This document shows, one piece after another, positions 1-6,316 of a DNA stretch of 28,223 nucleotides (the first letter of the stretch is position 1; each line of letters begins with the position of its first letter). Both the position numbers and the translations under genes were made by a program. This DNA is from Pseudomonadota bacterium (GTDB lineage: Bacteria > Pseudomonadota > Gammaproteobacteria > Acidiferrobacterales > Acidiferrobacteraceae). Where the stretch lies: the NCBI GenBank assembly GCA_021797365.1, contig JAJZZU010000004.1:1-28223 (forward strand), written 5' to 3'. The notes beneath the pieces were generated by a model. The model was not told the DNA's origin. It searched no databases and saw nothing but the letters and a program-made list of their open reading frames with translations.

Positions 1-261
1 CTGTCGACCAGCGGCGGCAATGCGATTTTCCTCGACCAGGCCCTCCAGATCATACGGGCGCTCCTGGCTGATTCCGGGCACCATTTGAGCGAGGATTACG
101 AGACAACACGGGCCGCCGCCGGCGCGCATTTGGCCGAGCGGTTGCAGGTTTTTCCGGGAGCACCGGAATCCCAGGCGCACCGTGATTCTTATGCCATCGC
201 CACCATGATGGTGGCCAAGATTGCTCCGGTCATCGCCAACCAAAACAAGGTGTCTCATTGA
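1..261 (+). CDS. C-terminal part of an unknown protein (5' cut by window edge)
   Basis: The first frame is open from base 1 to a TGA at 259-261 and gives 86 residues, ending in NQNKVSH. The start lies outside the window. The segment looks mostly helical, with no cysteines, no membrane segment and no motif I recognise. The next gene begins with a TTG that overlaps this stop (TTGA), so the two are probably translationally coupled in one operon. That the frame is coding is likely from the coupling and composition; its function is unknown. Confidence 0.6.
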   Translation: MSTSGGNAIFLDQALQIIRALLADSGHHLSEDYETTRAAAGAHLAERLQVFPGAPESQAHRDSYAIATMMVAKIAPVIANQNKVSH

Positions 262-920
262 GTGATCAGGACGGAAGGGCTTCGCGAACGGCCCGATTGG
301 CGGCAATCATAAAGCCGCTGCGTACGGCCACCTACGAGGTGGATTGCCAATGGCAACACCTCGCAGGCTTGCTGGAGCGCCTTGGCAAGGATTACGGGGG
401 GCTGGATTTGTGTCCGGACTTCCAGCGGGGGCATGTCTGGACCCAGGACCAGCAATGCCATTTTATCGAAAATGTCTTGCGTGGCATCGTTTCGACGTCC
501 GGTCTTCTCGTGCAGTTCAACTGCGCCAACTGGAAGTTGGATTACGACGAAACAAAGAGCGATCTGCCGCCAGGTCTTCAGTGTATCGATGGACTTCAGC
601 GCCTGACCGCCGTCAGCGAGTTTTTGGCAGGACGTGTGCGTCCATTCGGTCTGGGCCTGGATGACTTGGAGAATTCCTCGTTCTCACCGATCAATTTAAG
701 TTATCGGTTTCGAATTGCGGTCCATGATTACGCCTGGCGGGCCGATCTCCTGCAACACTATCTCGACCTGAATGCGGGCGGCACACCGCATCCGGTCTCG
801 GAGATCGAGCGGGTGCGTGCCTTGCTCAAAAATTGCCAGCGCGATGGCCTGATCGAAGGTGATGCGGGTCGGCTCACTCTCTCTCGTAAGGTAGCGTCAT
901 CTACCCCGTCCTTATCCTAA
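258..920 (+). CDS. DUF262 (GmrSD N-terminal-like) protein, short form
   Basis: A 220-residue protein with hallmarks of the DUF262/GmrS fold related to ParB and sulfiredoxin: PDFQRGHVW at about residues 53-61, IDGLQRLTA at 110-118 and LDLNAGGTPH near 168-177. In GmrSD-type restriction enzymes this domain binds or hydrolyses NTP and is followed by a DUF1524 HNH nuclease domain. Here the protein stops soon after the N-terminal domain and no nuclease follows, so it is either a stand-alone DUF262 protein or a truncated remnant. The TTG start at 258 is chosen because it overlaps the upstream stop; no ATG lies near. Next to phage-type nucleotide genes, a defence or anti-phage role is possible but unproven. 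Confidence 0.72.
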   Translation: MSDQDGRASRTARLAAIIKPLRTATYEVDCQWQHLAGLLERLGKDYGGLDLCPDFQRGHVWTQDQQCHFIENVLRGIVSTSGLLVQFNCANWKLDYDETKSDLPPGLQCIDGLQRLTAVSEFLAGRVRPFGLGLDDLENSSFSPINLSYRFRIAVHDYAWRADLLQHYLDLNAGGTPHPVSEIERVRALLKNCQRDGLIEGDAGRLTLSRKVASSTPSLS

Positions 921-946
921 GGGCCGGAGACCACAAGGAGGACAGA

Positions 947-1321
947 ATGGACAACAGGGTCATTATCGTTGATCGCGGGGAATCGGCCCAATCGCTGCTG
1001 GAGCGCATCCTTGTCGATGAAGTGCTGGCGGAGATCGCCCGGGCCACCGAGAAATTCCCAGGATGGCCCACCGACCCGCTGCACGCCTTAGCGGTACTCG
1101 GCGAGGAATTCGGGGAGTTGACGCAGGCGATGCTGCAGCGCGTATACGAACCGCACAAGGCGTCGACCATCGACGATGTGCGGACCGAGGCCATCCAGAC
1201 GGCCGCCATGGCCCTACGGTTGCTGTTCAGTCTGGACCGCTACGAGTACAAGCGGTGCGAACAGCATGAGCAAGAGGCGACGGAGATCCGCCAGGGACCA
1301 GTCGAGGCACCGGGAGATTGA
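947..1321 (+). CDS. MazG-like nucleotide pyrophosphohydrolase
   Basis: A 124-residue all-alpha protein with the MazG/NTP-PPase pattern: EEFGE at residues 53-57 and DDVRTEAIQTAAMA at about 76-89, which supply the acidic Mg-binding residues of this superfamily. Family members hydrolyse (d)NTPs or related nucleotides to the monophosphate and pyrophosphate. The length fits a single-domain phage or plasmid-type MazG rather than the two-domain E. coli enzyme. The ATG has a strong AGGAGG-like site (about 936-942) upstream. The stop overlaps the region just before the next ATG, so it sits in an operon with a zinc ribbon gene and a dNMP kinase, suggesting nucleotide-pool handling. The substrate cannot be told from sequence. 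Confidence 0.8.
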   Translation: MDNRVIIVDRGESAQSLLERILVDEVLAEIARATEKFPGWPTDPLHALAVLGEEFGELTQAMLQRVYEPHKASTIDDVRTEAIQTAAMALRLLFSLDRYEYKRCEQHEQEATEIRQGPVEAPGD

Positions 1322-1322
1322 A

Positions 1323-1586
1323 ATGTTGAAACGCCTGATCTGCTGGTGGTTTGGGTGTGTCCCCGACTATAAGCATTTGGCTACCCGTCAAAGTTACGGT
1401 GTAGTCGTCCCCTGTCAGCGTTGCGGCGCCCCCGACACAGACTATGCCGACCGGGTGGGTGATACCCGTCACCACAGGATGATCGAAGGTCTGCGGGACA
1501 GATTGCTCTGGTGGTGGCCCGAGAAATGTCCGAGTTGCGGAAAACGATGCGGGCGGCATGATGCGTGCGACACGCTTCCGTTTTGA
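1323..1586 (+). CDS. Small zinc-ribbon protein, phage-like
   Basis: An 87-residue protein opening with a hydrophobic MLKRLICWWFGC segment and carrying paired cysteines: C31/C34 in CQRCG and C69/C72 in CPSCG, with further cysteines at 76 and 82. This is a zinc-ribbon arrangement seen in small phage and plasmid proteins such as the DUF1660 group, though I am not sure of the exact family. The ATG at 1323 lies two bases after the MazG-like stop, with a purine-rich AGATTGAA stretch just before it, so translation is probably coupled. Function unknown; a structural or nucleic-acid-binding role is a guess. Confidence 0.6.
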   Translation: MLKRLICWWFGCVPDYKHLATRQSYGVVVPCQRCGAPDTDYADRVGDTRHHRMIEGLRDRLLWWWPEKCPSCGKRCGRHDACDTLPF

Positions 1587-1603
1587 GGAGAAAGCCTAAC
1601 ACA

Positions 1604-2194
1604 ATGCCCGTTCCGGATAACACCACCGATCTCCCGCGCCTCATTGGCCTGTCAGCCAAAAAGCGCCACGGGAAGGACACGCTCGGCGCCCTGCTGGTGG
1701 CACATCACGGCTACCAGCGTATCGCCTTCGCCGACGCCCTTTACGCCGAGGTGGCGGCGCGCTATGGAATCTCCGTGGAGGCCTTGCAGGATCCGGCGAC
1801 CAAGGAATCCCCACTCGATGTCTTGGGTGGACGCAGTCCGCGTGTCGTCCTGCAGGACTACGGCATGCAACGCCGCGGCGAGGACGAGGAATACTGGGTG
1901 CGCCAGGTCCATGCCGTGGTCAACGACGGTACCAAACCCGCTCGCCGGTGGGTGATTACGGATGTCCGGCTCCCGAACGAGGCCGCCTTCGTCGAACGCC
2001 ACGGCATCCTGGTGCGTGTCGAGCGTCCCGACTACCCGGATTCCGGCGACCGGCATGTCTCGGAAATGGCGCTGGACAACTGGCCGTTTCGGTATCGGAT
2101 TGCGAATAGGGAGGGGGAGCCAGAGGCCATGCTTCGTGATTTGGAAGACCAAGCGCGTCGATTGTCATTGCGGAATGTCTGGGGACAGTCATGA
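1604..2194 (+). CDS. Deoxynucleoside monophosphate kinase, phage type
   Basis: A 196-residue P-loop kinase. GLSAKKRHGKDT at residues 15-26 is the nucleotide-binding loop, and DVRLPNEAAFV at 120-130 matches the conserved segment of phage T4 gene 1-type dNMP kinases. Such enzymes phosphorylate dNMPs to dNDPs in the cytoplasm and are common on phages and large plasmids. The ATG at 1604 gives an N-terminus that begins shortly before the P-loop. A GAGGAG sits at 1585-1590, somewhat far (13 nt). The stop overlaps the next start (ATGA at 2191), which links it with the macro-domain gene. Family assignment is firm; substrate preference is not visible. Confidence 0.8.
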   Translation: MPVPDNTTDLPRLIGLSAKKRHGKDTLGALLVAHHGYQRIAFADALYAEVAARYGISVEALQDPATKESPLDVLGGRSPRVVLQDYGMQRRGEDEEYWVRQVHAVVNDGTKPARRWVITDVRLPNEAAFVERHGILVRVERPDYPDSGDRHVSEMALDNWPFRYRIANREGEPEAMLRDLEDQARRLSLRNVWGQS

Positions 2195-2646
2195 TCCGCC
2201 TGATCCAAGGCGATCTGCTGAAGGCCGACGTGGAAGCCGTTGTCAATGCGGTCAACACGCAAGGCGTGATGGGCAAAGGCTTGGCGCTCCAGTTTCGCGA
2301 GCGCTATCCGGACAATTACCAGACCTACCGGCAGGCCTGCCAAGCCGGCGCAGTGCGCCCGGGGCGCATGCTGATCTGTACGCGCGACCCATCCGAACGG
2401 CCGCGATACATCATCCATTTCCCGACCAAACGGCATTGGCGTAACCCGTCGCGGATGGAGGACATCGAGTCCGGGCTGGCCGCCCTGGTGGCCGAGGTGC
2501 GGCGCCTCGGGATCCGATCCGTGGCCGTGCCCGCCCTGGGCTGCGGGTTGGGCGGATTGCCCTGGCCTGGCGTCTACGAGCGCATGCGGTGCGCCTTCGA
2601 GTCCGCGCCGGACGTCTTGTGGCTGGTGCATGGCCCGGGCTGGTAA
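2191..2646 (+). CDS. Macro domain protein, DarG/TARG1-like
   Basis: A 151-residue single macro domain. GDLL at residues 7-10, VNAVNTQGVMGKGLA at 18-32 and PALGCGLGG at 114-122 are the ADP-ribose-binding loops, and the VMGKGLALQF wording matches the DarG/TARG1 branch, which removes ADP-ribose from DNA or proteins. DarG normally also has a C-terminal domain and is paired with the DarT toxin. Here there is only the macro domain and no DarT gene next to it. It is coupled to the dNMP kinase by ATGA overlap. It could be an orphan antidote against a host or rival DarT, or a metabolite hydrolase. The fold is certain; the role is inferred. Confidence 0.85.
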   Translation: MIRLIQGDLLKADVEAVVNAVNTQGVMGKGLALQFRERYPDNYQTYRQACQAGAVRPGRMLICTRDPSERPRYIIHFPTKRHWRNPSRMEDIESGLAALVAEVRRLGIRSVAVPALGCGLGGLPWPGVYERMRCAFESAPDVLWLVHGPGW

Positions 2647-2719
2647 TGGCGGAAATAGACAATGGTCATTCCGTGGTATAGCATAACAGCATTGTATTTT
2701 ATTGCACGAGGAACAACTC

Positions 2720-3382
2720 ATGGCGCGGTCCGCCTCCCCCAAGGCGTCATCTTCAAAGAAACAGCATGAACAGGTTCGTGCGATTCGTCCGTCGACGGTC
2801 GAGGATCTGCAATACAATTTAGGGATCGACCGTGCTGACCTGTATTTCGCTTTGGCGGCCCACCGGGCTGCTATCTATCGGCAAGGTGGTGTAAATGGTC
2901 TGGTTGGAGATCCCACTCTCGCCATTCTGATCCGTTACTATATGGATCAACCGGACCTGGCAACACGGCTGATCCCTCCTACACCACACCCAACCAGCAT
3001 CTTCAGTAAGCTCAAAAAGGCCGGTGATGGATCGTTGAGTAAGCGGCGTTTCGCCTTAATGTTGGGACGGAGCCCAACCTTTCCTACTTACGCCATGCGG
3101 GAAGGCAGCGGCGGCGTCGCGCCTGGGACCCCGATCGCGCGCCTGTTGTTGGCGATCGAGAACGACTGTGCCGCGCATGGGGCCGAGGAAGCCTACAATC
3201 GGTTGGTGCGATACGTCGATGAGGAAGTCAAAACGCGCGGGATTGACCCGATGGATGAAGGTTCGTGGTGTCGCCGCAAGATATTGCGCAAGGCGGCCGA
3301 AGAAGCGGGTGTAGTCGATGGCGAAGCGACCCTACGCCAGGTAGGCGTTAAGGCCAAAAAGAAAGGAGCGAAGAAGGCGTGA
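2720..3382 (+). CDS. Unknown protein, first gene of the conjugation operon
   Basis: A 220-residue basic protein with lysine/serine-rich ends (QVGVKAKKKGAKKA-type tail) and no membrane segment. ATG 2720 is chosen over the upstream TTG at 2702 because GAGGAA lies 6 nt before it. I do not recognise the family. A central stretch near residues 40-75 could be a small helical DNA-binding or adaptor domain, but no clear helix-turn-helix stands out. It follows a 73-bp AT-richer intergenic stretch that probably holds the operon promoter, and its stop overlaps the next start (GTGA). Position suggests a role in transfer or its control; this is inference only. Confidence 0.6.
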   Translation: MARSASPKASSSKKQHEQVRAIRPSTVEDLQYNLGIDRADLYFALAAHRAAIYRQGGVNGLVGDPTLAILIRYYMDQPDLATRLIPPTPHPTSIFSKLKKAGDGSLSKRRFALMLGRSPTFPTYAMREGSGGVAPGTPIARLLLAIENDCAAHGAEEAYNRLVRYVDEEVKTRGIDPMDEGSWCRRKILRKAAEEAGVVDGEATLRQVGVKAKKKGAKKA

Positions 3383-3999
3383 GCGCTGGTGAAACCTCTT
3401 TTCGGTTCGGGGTGCGCTTCTTGGCTCGCGAGAACGCCGACAAGACGTTGACGGTCGTAAACCCATCCCTGCTGCCGACCGCTCTTCCGGCGACAGGGAT
3501 CATTGGGTTGCACGGACGGGCTTCCTTGGGCGTATTCACACGCGAGGTGCGCGCCGGGCGTGAGCGCGGCGAGTTTCTGCACGCGATCATGGCTTACTAC
3601 ACGGACAACACGGCAGAATCTCCGACATTCGGGCGGGTGACTTTTGATGCCACCGATTATCCGGCCCGCCGGTGGTTGGATCTGCGCTATATGCGCCGCT
3701 CCCTGTCGGATATCGTTTTGCCGCTTCTGAACATTCCTTCGACGGTGGGAACTGCCCTGGTGCGTGAGTCCGCCAACGACAATCGTCTGGCTATGTCCCT
3801 GTCTCCGATGTTCATCGAACGAGCCTTGCCGTTTTTGAACGAGGCCTTGGGTGTCTCTCTCGACATGATCGTGACGCCCTTTTTTCCGCCTGGCTCGGGT
3901 TCCTCGCCTCCAGCCTGCGTGTGGGTGATCAACCCGCGCTGTCTGTCGCCGCTGGAGGCGGAAGACGAAACCTTCGCTATAAACCCGCTACCTGGCTGA
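3379..3999 (+). CDS. Unknown protein in conjugation operon
   Basis: A 206-residue protein starting with GTG at 3379, which overlaps the preceding stop (GTGA), so it is translationally coupled. It has no signal peptide, no clear membrane helix and no cysteine cluster. A proline/serine-rich stretch (PPGSGSSPP) lies near residues 173-181. I do not recognise the family. It is followed within 10 nt by the secreted transglycosylase gene, so it belongs to the same transcription unit as the IncI/Dot-Icm-like genes. No function is assigned. Confidence 0.6.
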   Translation: MSAGETSFRFGVRFLARENADKTLTVVNPSLLPTALPATGIIGLHGRASLGVFTREVRAGRERGEFLHAIMAYYTDNTAESPTFGRVTFDATDYPARRWLDLRYMRRSLSDIVLPLLNIPSTVGTALVRESANDNRLAMSLSPMFIERALPFLNEALGVSLDMIVTPFFPPGSGSSPPACVWVINPRCLSPLEAEDETFAINPLPG

Positions 4000-4008
4000 G
4001 ACCGCGGC

Positions 4009-4524
4009 ATGACAAGGGCTTACCAGCTGCGAACCTCTTTCTTGATGTATACTGTCATCTCGCTATGCACGCTCGTATCCCTGTTTGGCGTCAGTCCGGT
4101 CTGGGCGGCACGAATAACACGGCCCACGGTCCAGTGTTTCGCCGAAGCCAGCCGGGCCTTTCATCTGCCCCCGCTGGTGCTTCCGGCCCTATGGAGCAAC
4201 GAGCGCGGGGCGCCTGGCCAGATCGTATCCGACCCGAACGGCACCGCCGATTACGGACCGATGCAGATCAACAGCCTGTGGCTGCCGATACTGCGGCCGC
4301 TGGGTATCACGCCGGCGCGCCTGGCAGACGACGGGTGCCTGAACGTCTGGGTGGCGGCTGCCCTTTTGAGTCGCGAGCGCGAACGCGCGGGCGGCAACCT
4401 TTGGCGGGCTATCGGTTGGTATCACTCCCGGACGCCCGCCCTGGCGCGCGCCTACCGAAACCGCTTATTGGCGCACCTGCGGGGGGCGCTGGCCAGGCTC
4501 GAGTCTAGCGAGGGCGCGCGATGA
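4009..4524 (+). CDS. Conjugative lytic transglycosylase (VirB1/TrbN-like)
   Basis: A 171-residue exported protein. Residues 1-33 form a signal peptide ending in PVWA-A. The mature part shows the lysozyme-like SLT fold: SNERG with the likely catalytic Glu65, and DYGPMQIN at 81-88 with W91. Enzymes of this group open peptidoglycan locally so that a type IV secretion channel can pass. The next gene starts four bases before its end (ATGA at 4521), placing it firmly in the transfer operon. A second in-frame ATG at 4045 would shorten the N-terminus but still leave most of the signal. Family certain; role in DNA transfer inferred from context. Confidence 0.82.
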   Translation: MTRAYQLRTSFLMYTVISLCTLVSLFGVSPVWAARITRPTVQCFAEASRAFHLPPLVLPALWSNERGAPGQIVSDPNGTADYGPMQINSLWLPILRPLGITPARLADDGCLNVWVAAALLSRERERAGGNLWRAIGWYHSRTPALARAYRNRLLAHLRGALARLESSEGAR

Positions 4525-5753
4525 GCGACAACACCGCCGGCAACAAGAGCATCGATATCGAAGAGGTCCTGGCGATCGCCGGACTCTTCCTGCTGGCTGT
4601 CCTCGCCATTTATTTCACGGAAGGTGCCCGTATCCATATCTTCTGGATACGGGCCTGCGCCTGGGGCTTGTATATCGCCGCGCGGCTACATCTTCCGGGC
4701 GCGCTCACGGCGTACCGCGATCTCCTGGCAGGCGGTGGCGGGACCTCTGTCGTGTGGGCCTCGTCGGCGACCGGCGGCGTCTGGCGCATCGTCACCGTTC
4801 CCCTTCTTCTGGGGCTTGCCCTCTGGATCGACCTCAAGGATCCGGCACGCACCCTGCGGACGCGGCTCTTCCGTAAGCAATCCGAGGGTAACAACACCCC
4901 CTGGAAGCATCATGACCTGAAGGGCCTGCTTTGGATGCTGGCCCAGGAATCCCCCTGCGCGCTGCCCGCGGCCCGGGCCATGCGCGAGGGGCGGCTGACC
5001 GAAACGCCGGCCCAAAACGGTCCGTGGGCACAACACATCGAGACGGCCCGCTTTTACCAGGAGGCGGGCCGCACGGAAGCCGGGTTACGGGACGCTTTGC
5101 GCCGCCAGCTGGGCCGCCCTATCCCCGCCCCCAAGCCGAAGGCCCCCATCGCCGACCTCACCAAGCATTTTCTGCTGCATGAACGCGCCCTGCTGGCGGT
5201 GTTTGCGCTCTATGTCACGGACCGCGGCCCCAACAAGGAAGGCGACGCCCTCCTGGATGACCTGTCTCGCGGGTTTCGCGAGCCACCCTGCGACGCCAAG
5301 GGGTTTCACGCCGGTCCCTGCGTGTTGAGCCTACCCAAGGGCCACATCGAGACCCGGCTGGCGTCTGTCCTCCACGACGAGCGCGTGCGTCCGTTCCTCA
5401 TGTCCATTCTGCGTCATCACGGCTTCTCGACCACCATCCTCATGCGTGGGCTGGATGCCGCGCGCCGCAAAGGCATGCTGCCGCCCAGCCGTTTCCTGTG
5501 GCTAAAGCCCGCCGACCGGACGTTGTGGTATCCCCTGCATGAACTGCCGCCTCCGATCGCGGGCGAGAACCTGCGCGCGCGGCGGGTGGTCGTGGAGGCC
5601 GCCGGGGCCTACAACCACTACAAGGTCGAGTTCCTGGCCGGCCAGCGGCAGGAAAACCCCTGCTTGAATGCCGCCGTGGCAGGGATCATGGCGGAGATCC
5701 CTGCTCAGGCAGCCGCCAGCCCTGCGGCCGGCAATGCAAGGGGCGCGTCCTGA
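4521..5753 (+). CDS. trbA: TrbA/DotM (IcmP)-like coupling-complex protein
   Basis: A 410-residue inner-membrane protein with N-terminal hydrophobic helices (about 15-32, 38-56 and 90-104) and a large cytoplasmic domain. The hallmark FLWLKPADRTLWY at 325-337 and EAAGAYNHYKVE at 359-370 match DotM/IcmP of Legionella and TrbA of IncI plasmid R64. In those systems the protein partners the DotL/TrbC ATPase in the substrate-receiving coupling complex. Here the DotL-like gene lies in the same operon three genes downstream. It overlaps both neighbours by ATGA-type junctions. The symbol follows the IncI naming; orthology is inferred from motifs and order. Confidence 0.82.
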   Translation: MSDNTAGNKSIDIEEVLAIAGLFLLAVLAIYFTEGARIHIFWIRACAWGLYIAARLHLPGALTAYRDLLAGGGGTSVVWASSATGGVWRIVTVPLLLGLALWIDLKDPARTLRTRLFRKQSEGNNTPWKHHDLKGLLWMLAQESPCALPAARAMREGRLTETPAQNGPWAQHIETARFYQEAGRTEAGLRDALRRQLGRPIPAPKPKAPIADLTKHFLLHERALLAVFALYVTDRGPNKEGDALLDDLSRGFREPPCDAKGFHAGPCVLSLPKGHIETRLASVLHDERVRPFLMSILRHHGFSTTILMRGLDAARRKGMLPPSRFLWLKPADRTLWYPLHELPPPIAGENLRARRVVVEAAGAYNHYKVEFLAGQRQENPCLNAAVAGIMAEIPAQAAASPAAGNARGAS

Positions 5754-5998
5754 TGGCTACGGAAAAACCCACTTACACGCCAGACATCACCCTCGACCTG
5801 TCGGCGTTCGATAACGCCGCGGTTCGGCACCTGTTCCGCACGGCGGGCTGGCACCGCTTCGATATTTTTTTGCGCGCCTTTGCCGTAGCGGTGTCCTGCT
5901 CGGGCCCGGAGGCGCGCGCGGAGATTGAACGGCTCAACATCCTTGATCTGCAGTGCGCCTGGAACGACTACGAGAAAAAGAACTCCCCCTTGCATTAA
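5753..5998 (+). CDS. Small unknown protein between trbA-like and icmT-like genes
   Basis: An 81-residue soluble-looking protein that starts at the last base of the upstream stop (TGATG) and ends 12 nt before the icmT-like gene. It contains a helical middle (HLFRTAGWHRFDIFLRAFAVAV) and two cysteines (CSG, LQC). I do not recognise the family. Its tight placement between two coupling-complex genes suggests a small partner or chaperone of that complex, comparable in position with the small Icm proteins, but there is no motif to support this. Confidence 0.6.
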   Translation: MATEKPTYTPDITLDLSAFDNAAVRHLFRTAGWHRFDIFLRAFAVAVSCSGPEARAEIERLNILDLQCAWNDYEKKNSPLH

Positions 5999-6010
5999 AG
6001 AGGCATTTTC

Positions 6011-6316
6011 ATGGCATCAGGACCACCGGACAACTGGCGCGATGGCGGGCTCTCTCCCATGATCGGGCCGCTCGACGCCCGGGCCGTGTTCCCGTGGCTG
6101 TTTGCCATCATGCACACGGCGATCTGGACCCTGTCCGTCTGCGCCTTGGCGACCATCGTGTTCGGGATCCTGTCGCGCTTCGGGTATGACCCGATCATCG
6201 CCTGGGGGCGCGCGCAGGACTGGCTGATCGACGGCCGCGTGCAGGCCGGGCGCCTGGCGCGATTCGATCCCCCCGAACGGATCGACATCCGCCCCGCTCC
6301 CTGGGAGACATCATAA
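6011..6316 (+). CDS. icmT: IcmT/TraK-like small membrane protein
   Basis: A 101-residue protein with one or two membrane helices (about 24-54). WRDGG near residues 9-13, DARAVFPWL at 22-30 and FGYDPIIAW at 57-65 match the IcmT family of Dot/Icm systems and TraK of IncI plasmid R64. IcmT is a short inner-membrane component needed for function of the secretion channel; its precise job is not well defined. The TAA stop overlaps the ATG of the DotL-like gene (TAATG). This gene is a strong marker that the transfer system is of the MPF-I/Dot-Icm kind rather than the VirB or F kind. Confidence 0.82.
   Translation: MASGPPDNWRDGGLSPMIGPLDARAVFPWLFAIMHTAIWTLSVCALATIVFGILSRFGYDPIIAWGRAQDWLIDGRVQAGRLARFDPPERIDIRPAPWETS

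Noticed and set aside
2191..2646. A complete DarTG toxin-antitoxin pair
   Set aside because: Only a single macro domain is present; neither neighbour resembles DarT.
2647..2719. A defined promoter for the conjugation operon
   Set aside because: The stretch is AT-richer and has -10-like TATAGC and TATTTT, but no matching -35 at a good distance, so I did not annotate one.
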